Assembly (NCBI RefSeq): GCF_003056055.1
Contig: NZ_PYFP01000002.1
Coordinates: forward strand, 682,001-746,000
Origin: Glaciimonas sp. PCH181
Lineage (GTDB): Bacteria > Pseudomonadota > Gammaproteobacteria > Burkholderiales > Burkholderiaceae_D
Direction: 5' to 3'
DNA: 64,000 bases
A program made the position numbers and the translations under genes. Every line of letters begins with the position of its first letter. Position 1 is the stretch's first letter. A model generated the notes under the pieces. That model was not told the DNA's origin, searched no databases, and saw only the letters and a program-made list of their open reading frames with translations. This document shows, in pieces, positions 49,737-59,860 of the stretch.

Positions 49737-51343
49737 AAAAATCCTTGCCGCGCGCCGCCTCGGCGGATATCGCTCTGCTGCTCGAAGGGACCTTTCCCTA
49801 CGTTCGCGGCGGCGTATCAAGCTGGGTCAATCAAATGATCCAGGCTTTTCCTCAGTACACTTTCGCTTGCATATTCGTCGGCAGCCGTGAAGAAGATTAC
49901 GGCGAGATGGCCTATGCGCTGCCGCCCAACGTCGTGCATCTGGAGGTCCATTACCTCTATGAATTCCATGCCGAGCCGACGGTCGTTTCCAGCGAAGGCA
50001 ACCCGGCGGTATTCGACAAAGTTGCCAGTCTGCACGAAGCTTTGCGCAATCCGGCCAAGCGCGAAGAAGCCACCAAGGGCTTGCGTGAAAGCATGAACCT
50101 GTTCGGCGACGACGACGGCTTATCAGAAAGCCAGTTCCTCTACAGCCGCAAGTCATGGGAATACATCACCGAGCAATATCGCAAATACTGCACCGATCCG
50201 TCGTTTACCGACTATTTCTGGACCGTGCGGCTGATGCACAAACCGCTGTGGCAAATGATGCGCATTGCCAATAACATGATCGACGTAAAGCTGTATCACA
50301 CGATCTCCACCGGCTATGCTGGCTTTTTGGGATCGCTGCTGCATCACAAAACCAATCGCCCATTGATCACGTCCGAACACGGTATTTATACCAAAGAACG
50401 CAAGATCGATTTGTTCCAGAATCAATGGATACAAGACAATCGCAGCGTGTTTGAAAAAGACATTTCGCAAGTCAGTTATTTCCGCAATTTGTGGGTCCGG
50501 TTTTTTGAAACTCTCGGCCATGTCTGTTATGACGCCAGCACACAAATCGTGGCGCTGTTTGAAGGCAATCGGCAACGCCAGATTCTGGACGGCGCGGACA
50601 TCAAAAAAACCATGACTATCCCCAACGGCGTCGATCTGACACGGCTGGCTAAATTGCGCGATCTGCGCCCTGCGACACCGCCCAAAGTCCTGTGTCTGAT
50701 GGGCCGCGTGGTGCCGATCAAAGATATTAAAACCTTCATCCGCGCCATGCTGACCGTGACGCGGGAAATGCCGGAAGCAGAAGGCTGGATCGCCGGGCCG
50801 GAAGACGAAGACAAAGAATACGCCTCAGAATGTAGAAATCTGGTGGAAAGTTTTGGGCTGACAGAAAAAGTAAAATTTCTAGGCTATCAAAATATTAACG
50901 ATTTATTGCCGAAATGCGGCGTCCTGATCCTCAGTTCCATCAGCGAAGCATTACCGTTAGTCGTGCTGGAAGGTTTTGCCGCTGGCGTGCCATCCGTCAC
51001 GACCGATGTTGGCTCTTGCCGCCAATTGATTTATGGCGCAGAAGGCGAAGATGCCGCGCTGGGTGCCGCCGGTGCCGTGGTGCGGATTGCCGACCCGATT
51101 TCACTCGCCGCAGAAGCATTAAAACTGCTGCGCGACGACAATCTATGGCATGCAGCACAACGCGCCGGAATCGCCCGCGTAGAAAAATATTACACGCAGG
51201 AATTGATGGTAAGTACCTATCAAGAGTTGTATTCGCGCCTGTTGGCAAGCAGCACGCCACCAGCGGCGACGGATGCCAGCAAACCGAAGCTGGTTTGTCC
51301 GATGGCAAACATGCCCAACATCGCCAATGCGGGAGCAAGCTAA
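49733..51343 (+). CDS. pelF: Pel glycosyltransferase PelF
   Basis: 536-residue cytosolic GT4 (GT-B fold) glycosyltransferase that polymerises Pel. N-terminal IALLLEGTFPYVRGGVSSWV, TSEHGIYTKERKID, and the C-terminal nucleotide-sugar site VLCLMGRVVPIKDIK followed by SISEALPLVVLEGFAAGVPS with the E-x7-E pattern. Start ATG 49733 overlaps the pelE stop by four bases; an in-frame TTG at 49724 also exists. The Arg/Lys of RVVPIKD and paired Glu are intact, so activity is expected. Confidence 0.95.
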   Translation: MKKSLPRAASADIALLLEGTFPYVRGGVSSWVNQMIQAFPQYTFACIFVGSREEDYGEMAYALPPNVVHLEVHYLYEFHAEPTVVSSEGNPAVFDKVASLHEALRNPAKREEATKGLRESMNLFGDDDGLSESQFLYSRKSWEYITEQYRKYCTDPSFTDYFWTVRLMHKPLWQMMRIANNMIDVKLYHTISTGYAGFLGSLLHHKTNRPLITSEHGIYTKERKIDLFQNQWIQDNRSVFEKDISQVSYFRNLWVRFFETLGHVCYDASTQIVALFEGNRQRQILDGADIKKTMTIPNGVDLTRLAKLRDLRPATPPKVLCLMGRVVPIKDIKTFIRAMLTVTREMPEAEGWIAGPEDEDKEYASECRNLVESFGLTEKVKFLGYQNINDLLPKCGVLILSSISEALPLVVLEGFAAGVPSVTTDVGSCRQLIYGAEGEDAALGAAGAVVRIADPISLAAEALKLLRDDNLWHAAQRAGIARVEKYYTQELMVSTYQELYSRLLASSTPPAATDASKPKLVCPMANMPNIANAGAS

Positions 51344-52722
51344 TGGCCGGGATCGGATTTGAACTCAGAAAAATCCTCAAACAAAATACGCTGTTTGGGG
51401 TGTTTCGAGCGTACACCTATGCGGGTGTAATCAGTTCCGGCTCGTGGATATTGTCGATCGTCGGGATTTTGCTGATCGGTATTCTGAGCTTGCCGTTTGT
51501 GATTCCCAGCGTGCAGGTCACGCAGTTTCAGGTGTCGATCACATATTTGATTGCGGTCAGTCTCATCATTACGGGGCCGATGCAATTGGCGTTTACCCGC
51601 TTTACCTCAGACCGCCTGTTTGAGCATCGCGATGATCTGGTTTTTTCCAATTACCACGCGGTGGTGCTGCTGGTGACTGCGGTAGCTGGCCTGATCGGGC
51701 TGCTGGCGGCGGTATTTTTATTTCCGGATCAGTCCGTAGGCTATCGCTTATTGATGGTGATTGGTTTTGTGGTCGTCAGCAACATCTGGATTGCGGTGAT
51801 TTTTCTTACCGGGATGAAGCAATACAAGCAGATTGTCTGGACCTTTTTTATCGGCTACGGCCTGACGGTCGGTGCGTCTTTGTATCTGGCCAATTGGGGG
51901 CTTGAAGGCTTGGTTTTAGGCTTTGTGATTGGTCAGATTTCCTTACTGACGGGGTTATCGTTATTGATTTATCGGGCCTACGGCGGTCCGGTATTTATAT
52001 CGTTTGAAATATTTCAGCGACGTTATTTATTTCCTAGTTTGTTGTTGATTGGGTTTTTGTATAACCTGGGAATTTGGACGGATAAATTTATATTTTGGTA
52101 TGCGGATGGAACTGGGCAGCAAGTTATCGGGCCGTTACGGGCATCGGTGATTTACGACATTCCGATTTTTCTGGCGTATCTGGGAATTATTCCGGGGATG
52201 GCGGTTTTTCTGGTCCGGATCGAGACGGATTTTGTGGAGTTTCACGAGGCTTTTTATAATGCCGTGCGGCAGGGAAGTTCGCTGGATCACATTGAGAAGA
52301 TGCGTAATTTGATGGTACAGACGATCAGGGTCGGTCTGTATGAAATCATGAAGATTCAGGCGATTGCCGCGTTGTTGTTGTTTGCATTGGGTGGACCGAT
52401 TTTGCGATTACTAGGGATTTCGGAGTTGTATCTGCCGCTGCTGTATGTGGATGTGGTTGCCGCTAGTTTGCAGGTGGTCTTTTTGGGCGTATTGAATATT
52501 TTCTTTTATCTTGATCGACGGCGTGAAGTTTTGTTGCTGACTGCGGCGTTTGTGGTGCTCAATAATGTGATGACGTGGGTGACGTTGGAGTTGGGTCCCA
52601 CGTATTACGGGTATGGATTTGCCGGGGCCTTGTTAATTGTGGTGATGGCGAGTATTTATATGCTGGATCGGAAGTTGGAAGTGTTGGAGTATCAGACTTA
52701 TATGTTGCAGAAATCGGCATAG
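51343..52722 (+). CDS. pelG: Pel membrane transporter-like protein PelG
   Basis: 459-residue polytopic protein with about twelve helices, of the MATE/polysaccharide transporter-like group; in Pel synthesis it moves the chain across the inner membrane with PelF. Begins MAGIGFELRKILKQNTLFG, the usual PelG start. The stop of pelF and this start overlap as TAATG, with GGGAG upstream; a much longer open frame from 50914 is inside pelF. Its 3' two thirds are unusually G/T-rich on the coding strand compared with pelA-F. Confidence 0.94.
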   Translation: MAGIGFELRKILKQNTLFGVFRAYTYAGVISSGSWILSIVGILLIGILSLPFVIPSVQVTQFQVSITYLIAVSLIITGPMQLAFTRFTSDRLFEHRDDLVFSNYHAVVLLVTAVAGLIGLLAAVFLFPDQSVGYRLLMVIGFVVVSNIWIAVIFLTGMKQYKQIVWTFFIGYGLTVGASLYLANWGLEGLVLGFVIGQISLLTGLSLLIYRAYGGPVFISFEIFQRRYLFPSLLLIGFLYNLGIWTDKFIFWYADGTGQQVIGPLRASVIYDIPIFLAYLGIIPGMAVFLVRIETDFVEFHEAFYNAVRQGSSLDHIEKMRNLMVQTIRVGLYEIMKIQAIAALLLFALGGPILRLLGISELYLPLLYVDVVAASLQVVFLGVLNIFFYLDRRREVLLLTAAFVVLNNVMTWVTLELGPTYYGYGFAGALLIVVMASIYMLDRKLEVLEYQTYMLQKSA

Positions 52723-52749
52723 GGATTGCGGGTAATTTGATGCGTAATT

Positions 52750-52778
52750 GGCTTGTCGGGTGTTTAGCCCGACAAGCC
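52750..52778 (+). terminator. Terminator of the pel operon
   Basis: Perfect 11-bp stem GGCTTGTCGGG / CCCGACAAGCC with a seven-base loop, 27 bp after pelG, followed by TTATGGATTTATTCTT. Confidence 0.75.
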
Positions 52779-52865
52779 TTATGGATTTATTCTTATGGTT
52801 TATAGCTGAAACGGTTTGTGCTCCGTTGATGCAAGCCGGAGGCGGCCCGGCAGCCGGTCATTTTG

Positions 52866-53006
52866 TTCTTGCTTCGGCTAGACGCCCCCGCAGAAAACGC
52901 AACCAAAAAGAAGACGACAGCAAAGACGTCGCCTTTCGTGTCCTCACATTTTTTGGCCATCCTGCGAGTCGAGAAACCAACTCGCTGCGCTCAAACATGT
53001 TTCCCG
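52866..53006 (+). repeat. Interspersed repeat, copy 1
   Basis: 141 bp closely similar to 57717-57858, same orientation. Shared core: TTCTTGCTTC, then CGCCCCCGCAGAAAACGCAA and CCAAAAAGAAG, and at the end AACTCGCTGCGCTCAA and CATGTTTCCCG; the middle is more diverged. No terminal inverted repeats or transposase. On the + strand it is open in one frame, but both copies lack a start, so I do not call a gene. Confidence 0.85.
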
Positions 53007-53691
53007 CCTGTTTCCGAGTGACAGCTAAAAAATTCGACAGCGCCCCATGACGGGATAGGTCAACTTCAACGGCCACTTCAACGACAACCGCAGCTACCAC
53101 GTCAAAAACAACTTCAACGTCAAAGGTGCTGCGCCTGCAAGACAATCGTTTTCAAAAATTCCCTTCAGAAATGACAAAGCCGCCCTAAGAGCATCTAGCC
53201 AAGCAGGACGGTCAAAGGGCTGAGTCAAGTTTCAAGATTACGCAACAATGACGCTACGGTCAGTGCCCACGGTGCTCGGTATGTTTTTGCGCCCTCTAGA
53301 AAATGTCAATAACCTATCGTAATTGCCAATTTGCAATCTGATCGGCGTGGCCGGTAAATAACACGAGTGCTAATAAGGGACCAGTCCGGGGGCCACCCCG
53401 ACTTGCATCCACGGAGAGCTAATCGCGTGTCAATAACCATCAAACCAGAAAGCCCCCCTACGGAGAGCTAACTGTTTCAATTACCAAATAACGCCCAACA
53501 ACAAATCCCCCTCTTTACTCAAATATTTCATAACTTTTTTCAAAGAAATTGCCAATTAAGCATTAATTCCGCAGAAAAAAAATGCCGAACATGATAATCT
53601 TTCTGGGTGGAATTATTTTTAATCGGCCTCCTGCCAAACAGTCTCAAAGTGAAAGCCATCCGTCCATGCGAATAGCAGTAAATTTCTACCC

Positions 53692-56424
53692 ATGGCAAGC
53701 CGTGTGATGTTGATTACTCGACCGTTCAGGCGATTCAGCCACATGGCCACAAACCTTGGCTTCCTGCGCGGTTGTCTTCATATCATTTTGATCTGGCCGG
53801 CTGTAGGCCTATTCCTGTCTCTCGTCATTTGGCAGATAACCACCTCGCAAATCAACGACCAAAAACAAACACTCCGCAAAAACGGCATCGCCCAAGTAGC
53901 GCTACTTGCCGACACCTACGCAGAACAATTATCCCGCCCGATCGAGCAAATCGACCAGATCACGCTCAACCTAAAATACTACTGGCAGCTAAGCGGTGGA
54001 ACGCTAAGACTAGATGACCAGCTCCGCGCAGGCCTGTATCCAGTCAGTTCCCAGCTATATGTCACAATCATCGACAAAAACGGCGATATCGTCACCACCA
54101 CGCTACAACGCCCAAAAAACAGCATGGCAACCCGCGATTATTTCCTATCGCATAAAAGTAATAACACCAATCAATTATTGATCAGCAAGCCATCCGTCGG
54201 ACGTGGATCAGGCAAGTTTGTTGTACGTTTTTCACGCAGACTAAACACCCCCGATGGCAGCTTCGACGGCATCGTCATGGTCTCCGTCGAACCAGCCTAT
54301 TTTGCTAACACCAGCGCCGATACCACGCTCGGAAAACGCGGCTTTTTATCCGTCAGAAGCAAAGATGGCGTCCTCCTCGCCATGCGAACCGGCGAAAGCA
54401 TCCGCGCCTACCCCACCATATTCAGAACACCTCCAGTCCTCAAAGCAGACAATGGTATCGGCGTCACCGCTAAAGAAAAATTCATCGACAATCAAGCACG
54501 CGTCGTCGCCTGGAGAAGCGTAAAAAACTATCCTCTCGTAGCAGTCGCAGGCTTATCCGAAGAAGACCTGATACTGCCGCTGCAAGCCATCGCCCGTGAG
54601 TACCACATCCTCGCATTGGCCCGAATTTTAGTCGTCATGATTTTTGTCCTCATCGGCATCTTCTTCTCATCCCGACTGGCATGGCGCAAACATCAGGCAA
54701 TGCAAGCCCGCGAAGCCTATGGCATTTCATCCGAAGGCGGCACCGAAGGCTTCTTTATGTTCGCCGCCCAACGCCGTCGCGACGGCACCGTCATCGACTT
54801 TTTGATTGCCGATTGCAATGAATATGGCGCAACGCTGTATGGTCGGGCCAAAAGCGAAATGCTGGGGCGCAGACTGTCCAGTATTTACACCAGCCCGTCC
54901 TATTTTGAACAACTGCTGCAAACCTACGTCGCCGCGATGGACGCCAGCTTTTACGAAGACGACTTTCCGGTGCCGACAGAAAGTCCGCTGAATATGCTGT
55001 GGGTGCATCGCAAAATGATGCGCTCCAACGCCGGACTGGCACTGACATTGCGCGACATCAGCGAAAGCAAAGCGCATGAACAAGCGCTGCTGGCGATGGC
55101 GAATTCAGACGCTCTGACCGCCCTGCCCAACCGCCATTGGCTGATGGATTTCTTGCCGTTTGCGATCAACCGTGCCCGCACCAGCCAGACCACACTGGCG
55201 CTGCTATTCGTCGATCTGGATGACTTCAAAAACGTCAATGACACGATGGGACATGCGGCTGGCGATGAACTGCTGCAAGCCGCCGCTGCCCGCTTGCGTT
55301 CGGTCATCCGACCATCGGACAGCGTCGTACGTCTGGGTGGCGACGAATTCACCATCATTCTCGAAAATCCCGAAAACGCCGTCGCCGTAGAACGTGTCAG
55401 CGAACGCGTGATTTCCGCATTAAAGCGGCCTTTCTTGCTGGGCGGGCGCAGCAGTCACGTGGTCTGTGCCTCCATCGGCATCAGTGTTTTTCCAAAAGAT
55501 GGCGATGATGTCGAAACCCTGCTCAAACATGCCGATATCGCCATGTATGCGGCCAAAGCTAACGGCAAGGCAAGTTATCAATTCTTTCAGCCGCAACTAT
55601 CGCAAAATCTGGTCGTGCGGCTGAGCAACGAACAAGCGCTGCGTACCGCCATCGATGCCGATGAGTTCGTGCTTTATTACCAGCCACGGGTAGACGCCGC
55701 CAGCGGCGAATTACGCAGTCTGGAGGCGCTGATACGCTGGATTCATCCGATCCGCGGCCTGATTCCGCCGGACGAATTTATCCCAATGGCTGAAGAGACA
55801 GGACTGATCGTCAAACTAGGCGAAATGGTGATCGAAAAGGCCTGTGCGCAACTGGCAAAATGGCAGGCAGCCAACTTGCCACTGGTGCCGGTTTCGATCA
55901 ATGTATCGTCGCCGCAATTCAATCAAGGCAACTTTGAGGTGCTGTTTGCATCGCATATGCGGCGGCATGGGATTTCGCCTTCGATGGTCGAAATTGAACT
56001 GACTGAGTCCTGCATGATGGGCGAAGATGAGGCTATCTTTAAACAACTTGGCGCGTTGAAGGCGCTGGGCGTTAAATTGCTGTTGGATGATTTTGGTACA
56101 GGTTATTCGTCGTTGTCGCAATTGCAACGACTGGATCTGGATATTTTGAAAGTCGATCGGGCTTTTACCGCCAAACTTGGTAAAGGCAAGGAAGGCGAAG
56201 TATTTTTCATGGCAATCATTTCGATGGCGCATGTGTTGAACATGACCGTCGTTGCAGAAGGCGTGGAAACGCTGGAGCAATTGCATATTCTGCAAGAATT
56301 ATCCTGTAACGAAATACAGGGATTTTATGTCTCACGGCCGTTACCGTCGGATGACATTGCCAAACTGATGCGGAAGCGGTTTCTGTTTCCTGAAGCCGTC
56401 GGAAATGTAAAGAAAATCGGGTAA
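53692..56424 (+). CDS. GGDEF-EAL c-di-GMP enzyme with Cache-type sensor and PAS
   Basis: 910 residues. Two membrane helices (~25-48 and ~306-328) bracket a periplasmic Cache-like sensor (~50-305). A PAS-like domain (~345-460) leads to GGDEF with an intact RLGGDEF at ~546-552, then EAL with SLEALIRW (~675), INVSS, ELTES, DDFGTGYSS (~799) and KVDRAF, all catalytic residues present. So both diguanylate cyclase and phosphodiesterase activities are possible. It lies 970 bp after pelG, whose operon encodes the c-di-GMP receptor PelD. No Shine-Dalgarno is clear at ATG 53692; later in-frame ATGs at 53707 and 53743 are alternatives. Confidence 0.9.
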   Translation: MASRVMLITRPFRRFSHMATNLGFLRGCLHIILIWPAVGLFLSLVIWQITTSQINDQKQTLRKNGIAQVALLADTYAEQLSRPIEQIDQITLNLKYYWQLSGGTLRLDDQLRAGLYPVSSQLYVTIIDKNGDIVTTTLQRPKNSMATRDYFLSHKSNNTNQLLISKPSVGRGSGKFVVRFSRRLNTPDGSFDGIVMVSVEPAYFANTSADTTLGKRGFLSVRSKDGVLLAMRTGESIRAYPTIFRTPPVLKADNGIGVTAKEKFIDNQARVVAWRSVKNYPLVAVAGLSEEDLILPLQAIAREYHILALARILVVMIFVLIGIFFSSRLAWRKHQAMQAREAYGISSEGGTEGFFMFAAQRRRDGTVIDFLIADCNEYGATLYGRAKSEMLGRRLSSIYTSPSYFEQLLQTYVAAMDASFYEDDFPVPTESPLNMLWVHRKMMRSNAGLALTLRDISESKAHEQALLAMANSDALTALPNRHWLMDFLPFAINRARTSQTTLALLFVDLDDFKNVNDTMGHAAGDELLQAAAARLRSVIRPSDSVVRLGGDEFTIILENPENAVAVERVSERVISALKRPFLLGGRSSHVVCASIGISVFPKDGDDVETLLKHADIAMYAAKANGKASYQFFQPQLSQNLVVRLSNEQALRTAIDADEFVLYYQPRVDAASGELRSLEALIRWIHPIRGLIPPDEFIPMAEETGLIVKLGEMVIEKACAQLAKWQAANLPLVPVSINVSSPQFNQGNFEVLFASHMRRHGISPSMVEIELTESCMMGEDEAIFKQLGALKALGVKLLLDDFGTGYSSLSQLQRLDLDILKVDRAFTAKLGKGKEGEVFFMAIISMAHVLNMTVVAEGVETLEQLHILQELSCNEIQGFYVSRPLPSDDIAKLMRKRFLFPEAVGNVKKIG

Positions 56425-56449
56425 AGCCGCACGGCTTTACCCGATTTTT
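56413..56449 (+). terminator. Terminator overlapping the end of the GGDEF-EAL gene
   Basis: AAAATCGGGTAAAGC / GCTTTACCCGATTTT within a perfect inverted repeat of about 17 bp, ending in T5; the stop codon is inside the stem. Confidence 0.85.
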
Positions 56450-56519
56450 ACTGCATCAATGTTAATGCGGTGGTCCGTTTCTTCTAATTCAAATTACACA
56501 CACATCTTATAAAACGCCA

Positions 56520-57584
56520 TCAGCGTACTGCTGCGGTGAATTTCCCCTTGGCGTAGCCTTGCGCCATCTCGTCTAACGAGACGACTTTGATTTTTGATGC
56601 TTGTCCGGCAGAACCGAAGGCTTCAAAACGTATCTGGCAGATATCTTTGGCCGCTGCGGTGGCATCTTTGAAGAATTTTCGCGGGTCAAATTCGGAGGGA
56701 TTTTTTGCCATGCTGCGGCGCATTGCACCGGTCATTGCGAGGCGGATATCGGTGTCGATATTGACTTTACGCACGCCGTGTTTAATACCTTGCAGGATTT
56801 CTTCTACCGGAACACCGTAGGTTTCTTTCATGTCGCCGCCGTATTCACGGATGATGTCTAGCCATTCTTGTGGGACGGATGAGGAGCCGTGCATGACCAG
56901 ATGCGTGTTTGGAATCCGGGCGTGGATTTCTTTGATGCGATTGATAGCCAGAATATCGCCGGTTGGTTTGCGGCTGAATTTATAGGCACCGTGGCTGGTG
57001 CCAATGGCGATGGCGAGCGCGTCTACGCCAGTTTGTTTGACGAAATCAGCGGCTTGGGCTGGGTCGGTTAGCAGTTGATCGTGGGAGAGGATGCCTTCTG
57101 CGCCGGAGCCGTCTTCTTCGCCAGCCTGGCCGGATTCTAGCGATCCCAGGCAGCCTAATTCACCTTCTACCGATACGCCGATGTAGTGGGCGAAATCGGT
57201 TACTTTGCGGGTGACTTCGACGTTATATTCATACGATGAAGGGGTTTTCATGTCTTCCATTAGCGAGCCGTCCATCATGACGCTTGAGAATCCAGAGCGG
57301 ATGGAGGTTTGGCAGACTGCCGGGCTGCCGCCGTGATCTTGATGCATACAAATTGGAATATGCGGGTAGGCTTCTACTGCGGCTTCTACCATTTTGCGGA
57401 GAAACGCTTCACCGGCGTATTTGCGGGCACCTGCTGAGGCTTGCAAGATTACGGGACTGTCGCAGGCGTCTGCTGCTTGCATGATCGCTAGGATTTGTTC
57501 TAGATTATTGACGTTGAAGGCGGGTAGACCGTATTGGTGGTCTGCTGCGTGATCTAGCAATTGACGTAGGGATACTAGGGCCAT
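56520..57584 (-). CDS. fba: Class II fructose-bisphosphate aldolase
   Basis: 354-residue zinc aldolase (cbbA type). Metal and substrate motifs: [57 protein letters not shown] and [13 protein letters not shown]. It works in glycolysis/gluconeogenesis and, in autotrophs, in the Calvin cycle (also on sedoheptulose bisphosphate). ATG 57584 with AAAAGGAG upstream; TTG 57590 is also in frame. Read after pgk, but a 290-bp gap with the repeat lies between them, so it may have its own promoter. Confidence 0.96.
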   Translation of the reverse strand: MALVSLRQLLDHAADHQYGLPAFNVNNLEQILAIMQAADACDSPVILQASAGARKYAGEAFLRKMVEAAVEAYPHIPICMHQDHGGSPAVCQTSIRSGFSSVMMDGSLMEDMKTPSSYEYNVEVTRKVTDFAHYIGVSVEGELGCLGSLESGQAGEEDGSGAEGILSHDQLLTDPAQAADFVKQTGVDALAIAIGTSHGAYKFSRKPTGDILAINRIKEIHARIPNTHLVMHGSSSVPQEWLDIIREYGGDMKETYGVPVEEILQGIKHGVRKVNIDTDIRLAMTGAMRRSMAKNPSEFDPRKFFKDATAAAKDICQIRFEAFGSAGQASKIKVVSLDEMAQGYAKGKFTAAVR

Positions 57585-57716
57585 TTTCAATCTCCTTTTA
57601 GGGCTGTTTTAGTACGAAATCGGTAATTGGTTTTGTTTGGTTTAGTTTGGTGGTTTTTGAAATGGTTGGCTCTCCGTGGAGGCTTTATCCAGGCTAGCCA
57701 GACAGCTAGACACTTT

Positions 57717-57858
57717 TTCTTGCTTCAGCTAGGCGCCCCCGCAGAAAACGCAACCAAAAAGAAGGCGACCGCAGACATCACTACCTTTCGGGTCCCCGCA
57801 TGCCTCAGGCTTTTGCTGGGTCGAAAAACCAACTCGCTGCGCTCAAGCATGTTTCCCG
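57717..57858 (+). repeat. Interspersed repeat, copy 2
   Basis: 142 bp matching 52866-53006 in the same orientation. It sits between pgk and fba and so splits an otherwise compact operon. Nearby GGCTCTCCGTGGA (57669) is the reverse complement of a short sequence near copy 1. Confidence 0.85.
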
Positions 57859-57873
57859 ACAAACCTCGTCAAA

Positions 57874-59061
57874 CTACCCTCTCACATTAAGCACCGCCAC
57901 AGCCGGCAAAGGCTTCCCCTCCAAAAACTCCAAAAAAGCTCCTCCAGCAGTGGAAATATAATCAATCCGATCTGCAATTCCAAACGCGTTAATCGCCGCA
58001 ACCGTATCGCCACCACCCGCAATCGAATAAGCCGACGACCCGGCGATAGCCTCCGCCAGCACCCGCGTCCCATCCGAAAACGCCGCAAACTCAAACACCC
58101 CAACCGGCCCATTCCAGACAATCGTTCCCGCCGACTGCAACGTGCGCGCAAGCGCAGCAGCACTCTCCGGCCCGATATCAAAAATCAAGTCATCCGCGTC
58201 AACATCAGCAATCGGCTTAATAGTCGCCTCCGCATCCGGCGAAAACCGCTTAGCGCAAACCACATCTGTGGGCAGCGGCACAGCGGCGCCCCGAGCCTGC
58301 ATCTTGGCGATAATCGTCCGCGCCTCGCCCACCAACTCCGGCTCTGCCAACGACTTCCCAATCGGCGTGCCTTGCGCCAACAAAAACGTATTCGCAATCC
58401 CGCCACCGACAATCAACAAATCGACCTTCTCCGCCAACGCATCAAGAATAGTTAACTTAGTCGACACCTTAGACCCCGCCACAATCGCCACCAGCGGACG
58501 TTTTGCGTTCGCTAACGCCGTCGTCAACGCATCCAACTCCGCCGCCATCAACGGCCCCGCACAGGCAATTTTCGCGTGATGCGCGATCCCTTCTGTGCTG
58601 GCTTCTGCCCGGTGCGCGGTGCCAAATGCATCATTCACATAAATGTCACACAACGCCGCCATCGTCTTTGCTAAGGCAGCGGCATTGGTTTTTTCACCCA
58701 CATTGCCGCGACAATTTTCTAACAATACAATCTCACCATCCGCTACATCAAACCCACCAGCTACCCAATTTTTTATCAACCGCACCGGCTGACCTAAATG
58801 CTTGCTCAGACATTCCCCCACCAGCGCCAACGACTCCACCGGGCGCAATTCGCCCTCGGTCGGCCGCCCCAGATGCGATGTCACCATCACCCGTGCACCG
58901 GCTTTGGCTGCAAACCGCACACCCGCCAACGCCGCCCGAATCCGCGTATCGTCGGTAATATTCCCCGCATCATCAATCGGCACATTCAAATCGGCACGGA
59001 TAAAAACCCGTTGCCCTAGCAATTGGGCGGCGGAAAAATCGGTCAGTTTTTTAAATTGCAT
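57874..59061 (-). CDS. pgk: Phosphoglycerate kinase
   Basis: 395-residue two-domain kinase. RADLNVP at the N-terminus, [23 protein letters not shown], and the nucleotide loop [12 protein letters not shown] near the end. Its 3' coding half has a + strand very rich in A and C, unlike the neighbouring fba. Lies 22 bp downstream of gph, consistent with one cbb transcript. Confidence 0.97.
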   Translation of the reverse strand: MQFKKLTDFSAAQLLGQRVFIRADLNVPIDDAGNITDDTRIRAALAGVRFAAKAGARVMVTSHLGRPTEGELRPVESLALVGECLSKHLGQPVRLIKNWVAGGFDVADGEIVLLENCRGNVGEKTNAAALAKTMAALCDIYVNDAFGTAHRAEASTEGIAHHAKIACAGPLMAAELDALTTALANAKRPLVAIVAGSKVSTKLTILDALAEKVDLLIVGGGIANTFLLAQGTPIGKSLAEPELVGEARTIIAKMQARGAAVPLPTDVVCAKRFSPDAEATIKPIADVDADDLIFDIGPESAAALARTLQSAGTIVWNGPVGVFEFAAFSDGTRVLAEAIAGSSAYSIAGGGDTVAAINAFGIADRIDYISTAGGAFLEFLEGKPLPAVAVLNVRG

Positions 59062-59083
59062 GGTGGTATTCGCTTTGTTGGAT

Positions 59084-59860
59084 TTATGAATTCAATCGTT
59101 TTTTAGGAAGCCGTAAAGTTGGCCGTATTTCCTCTTCCGCCGACGTGCTTCCCACCGGCGAAAGTGGCTCTGCCAGCGCGGCCAATTCCATAAACGAGGT
59201 AATCAAACCATCACACTTCAATGCATCCAATCCGCCCGGCCCCGGATAACCGTAACGGACGATGTACACCGGCATTTCAGCAGCACGTGCAGCGTCAACA
59301 TCGACCGCCGAATCGCCCACCATAAAAGCGCGGGCCGGGCTGGCGCCCAACACGTCGCAGGCGTGTAATAAAGGCTCAGCAGCCGGCTTCATTGTCGACA
59401 AAGAATCCCCACCTACGACGACATCAAAATAGCTATCCAAACCAGCAATTTGCAGCAACGATTCTGCTAGCTCAAATGGCTTATTGGTCACTACACCTAA
59501 GCGAAAACCGGCTTCTTTCAACTGCGTCAGGCCTTCTCGCACACCGGTAAAGACGCTGCCGAAATGACCGTTGGTTTCGCGGTAATGGTGATGAAATAAA
59601 TCCTCAACATATTGCGAATCGAAACGGTCGGTAATACCTGTTGCATCGCGCGCACGACGGACCAGATTCGGTACGCCTTTACCAATAAAACTGCACACGG
59701 TTTCAAACGGTAAAGGTCCGGCATCCAGATCATCGAGCATGCGATTGACGGCGGCAAAAATGTCTGGCGCGGTGTCTACCAACGTGCCGTCCAGATCGAT
59801 CAGAATCGCCCGTTGCGAAGTATTGATTTGATGATTAATCGGAGAATTCGCCTGATGCAT
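59084..59860 (-). CDS. gph: Phosphoglycolate phosphatase
   Basis: 258-residue HAD-family phosphatase (CbbZ type), clearing 2-phosphoglycolate made by the oxygenase activity of Rubisco or by DNA repair. DLDGTLVDT with the nucleophile Asp, VVTNKP, and [14 protein letters not shown] Ser/Thr-rich N-terminal leader of ~18 residues precedes the domain. ATG 59860 shares one base with the tkt stop (TGATG), showing translational coupling; GTG 59863 is also possible. Confidence 0.93.
   Translation of the reverse strand: MHQANSPINHQINTSQRAILIDLDGTLVDTAPDIFAAVNRMLDDLDAGPLPFETVCSFIGKGVPNLVRRARDATGITDRFDSQYVEDLFHHHYRETNGHFGSVFTGVREGLTQLKEAGFRLGVVTNKPFELAESLLQIAGLDSYFDVVVGGDSLSTMKPAAEPLLHACDVLGASPARAFMVGDSAVDVDAARAAEMPVYIVRYGYPGPGGLDALKCDGLITSFMELAALAEPLSPVGSTSAEEEIRPTLRLPKKRLNS

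Larger units (their letters stand above)
52723..53691. other. 970-bp intergenic region after the pel operon
   Basis: Contains the pel terminator (52750-52778), copy 1 of the 141-bp repeat (52866-53006), and two direct copies of CGGAGAGCTAA (53412-53422 and 53461-53471). No intact gene. The two short repeats and ATCCACGGAGAGC resemble, in inverse orientation, GCTCTCCGTGGA at 57670 next to repeat copy 2. Confidence 0.6.

Noticed and set aside
50914..51342. Long upstream extension of the pelG frame
   Set aside because: Lies wholly inside pelF, Arg-rich shadow sequence; the ATG at 51343 with GGGAG and TAATG overlap gives the normal PelG N-terminus.
52858..53145. Short frames on both strands in the repeat after pelG
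   Set aside because: The repeat is noncoding by appearance: copies differ by frame-disrupting changes, and no start with a ribosome site is present.
53100..53690. Possible c-di-GMP riboswitch upstream of the GGDEF-EAL gene
   Set aside because: Looked for the conserved GEMM core and tetraloop-receptor elements and did not see them.
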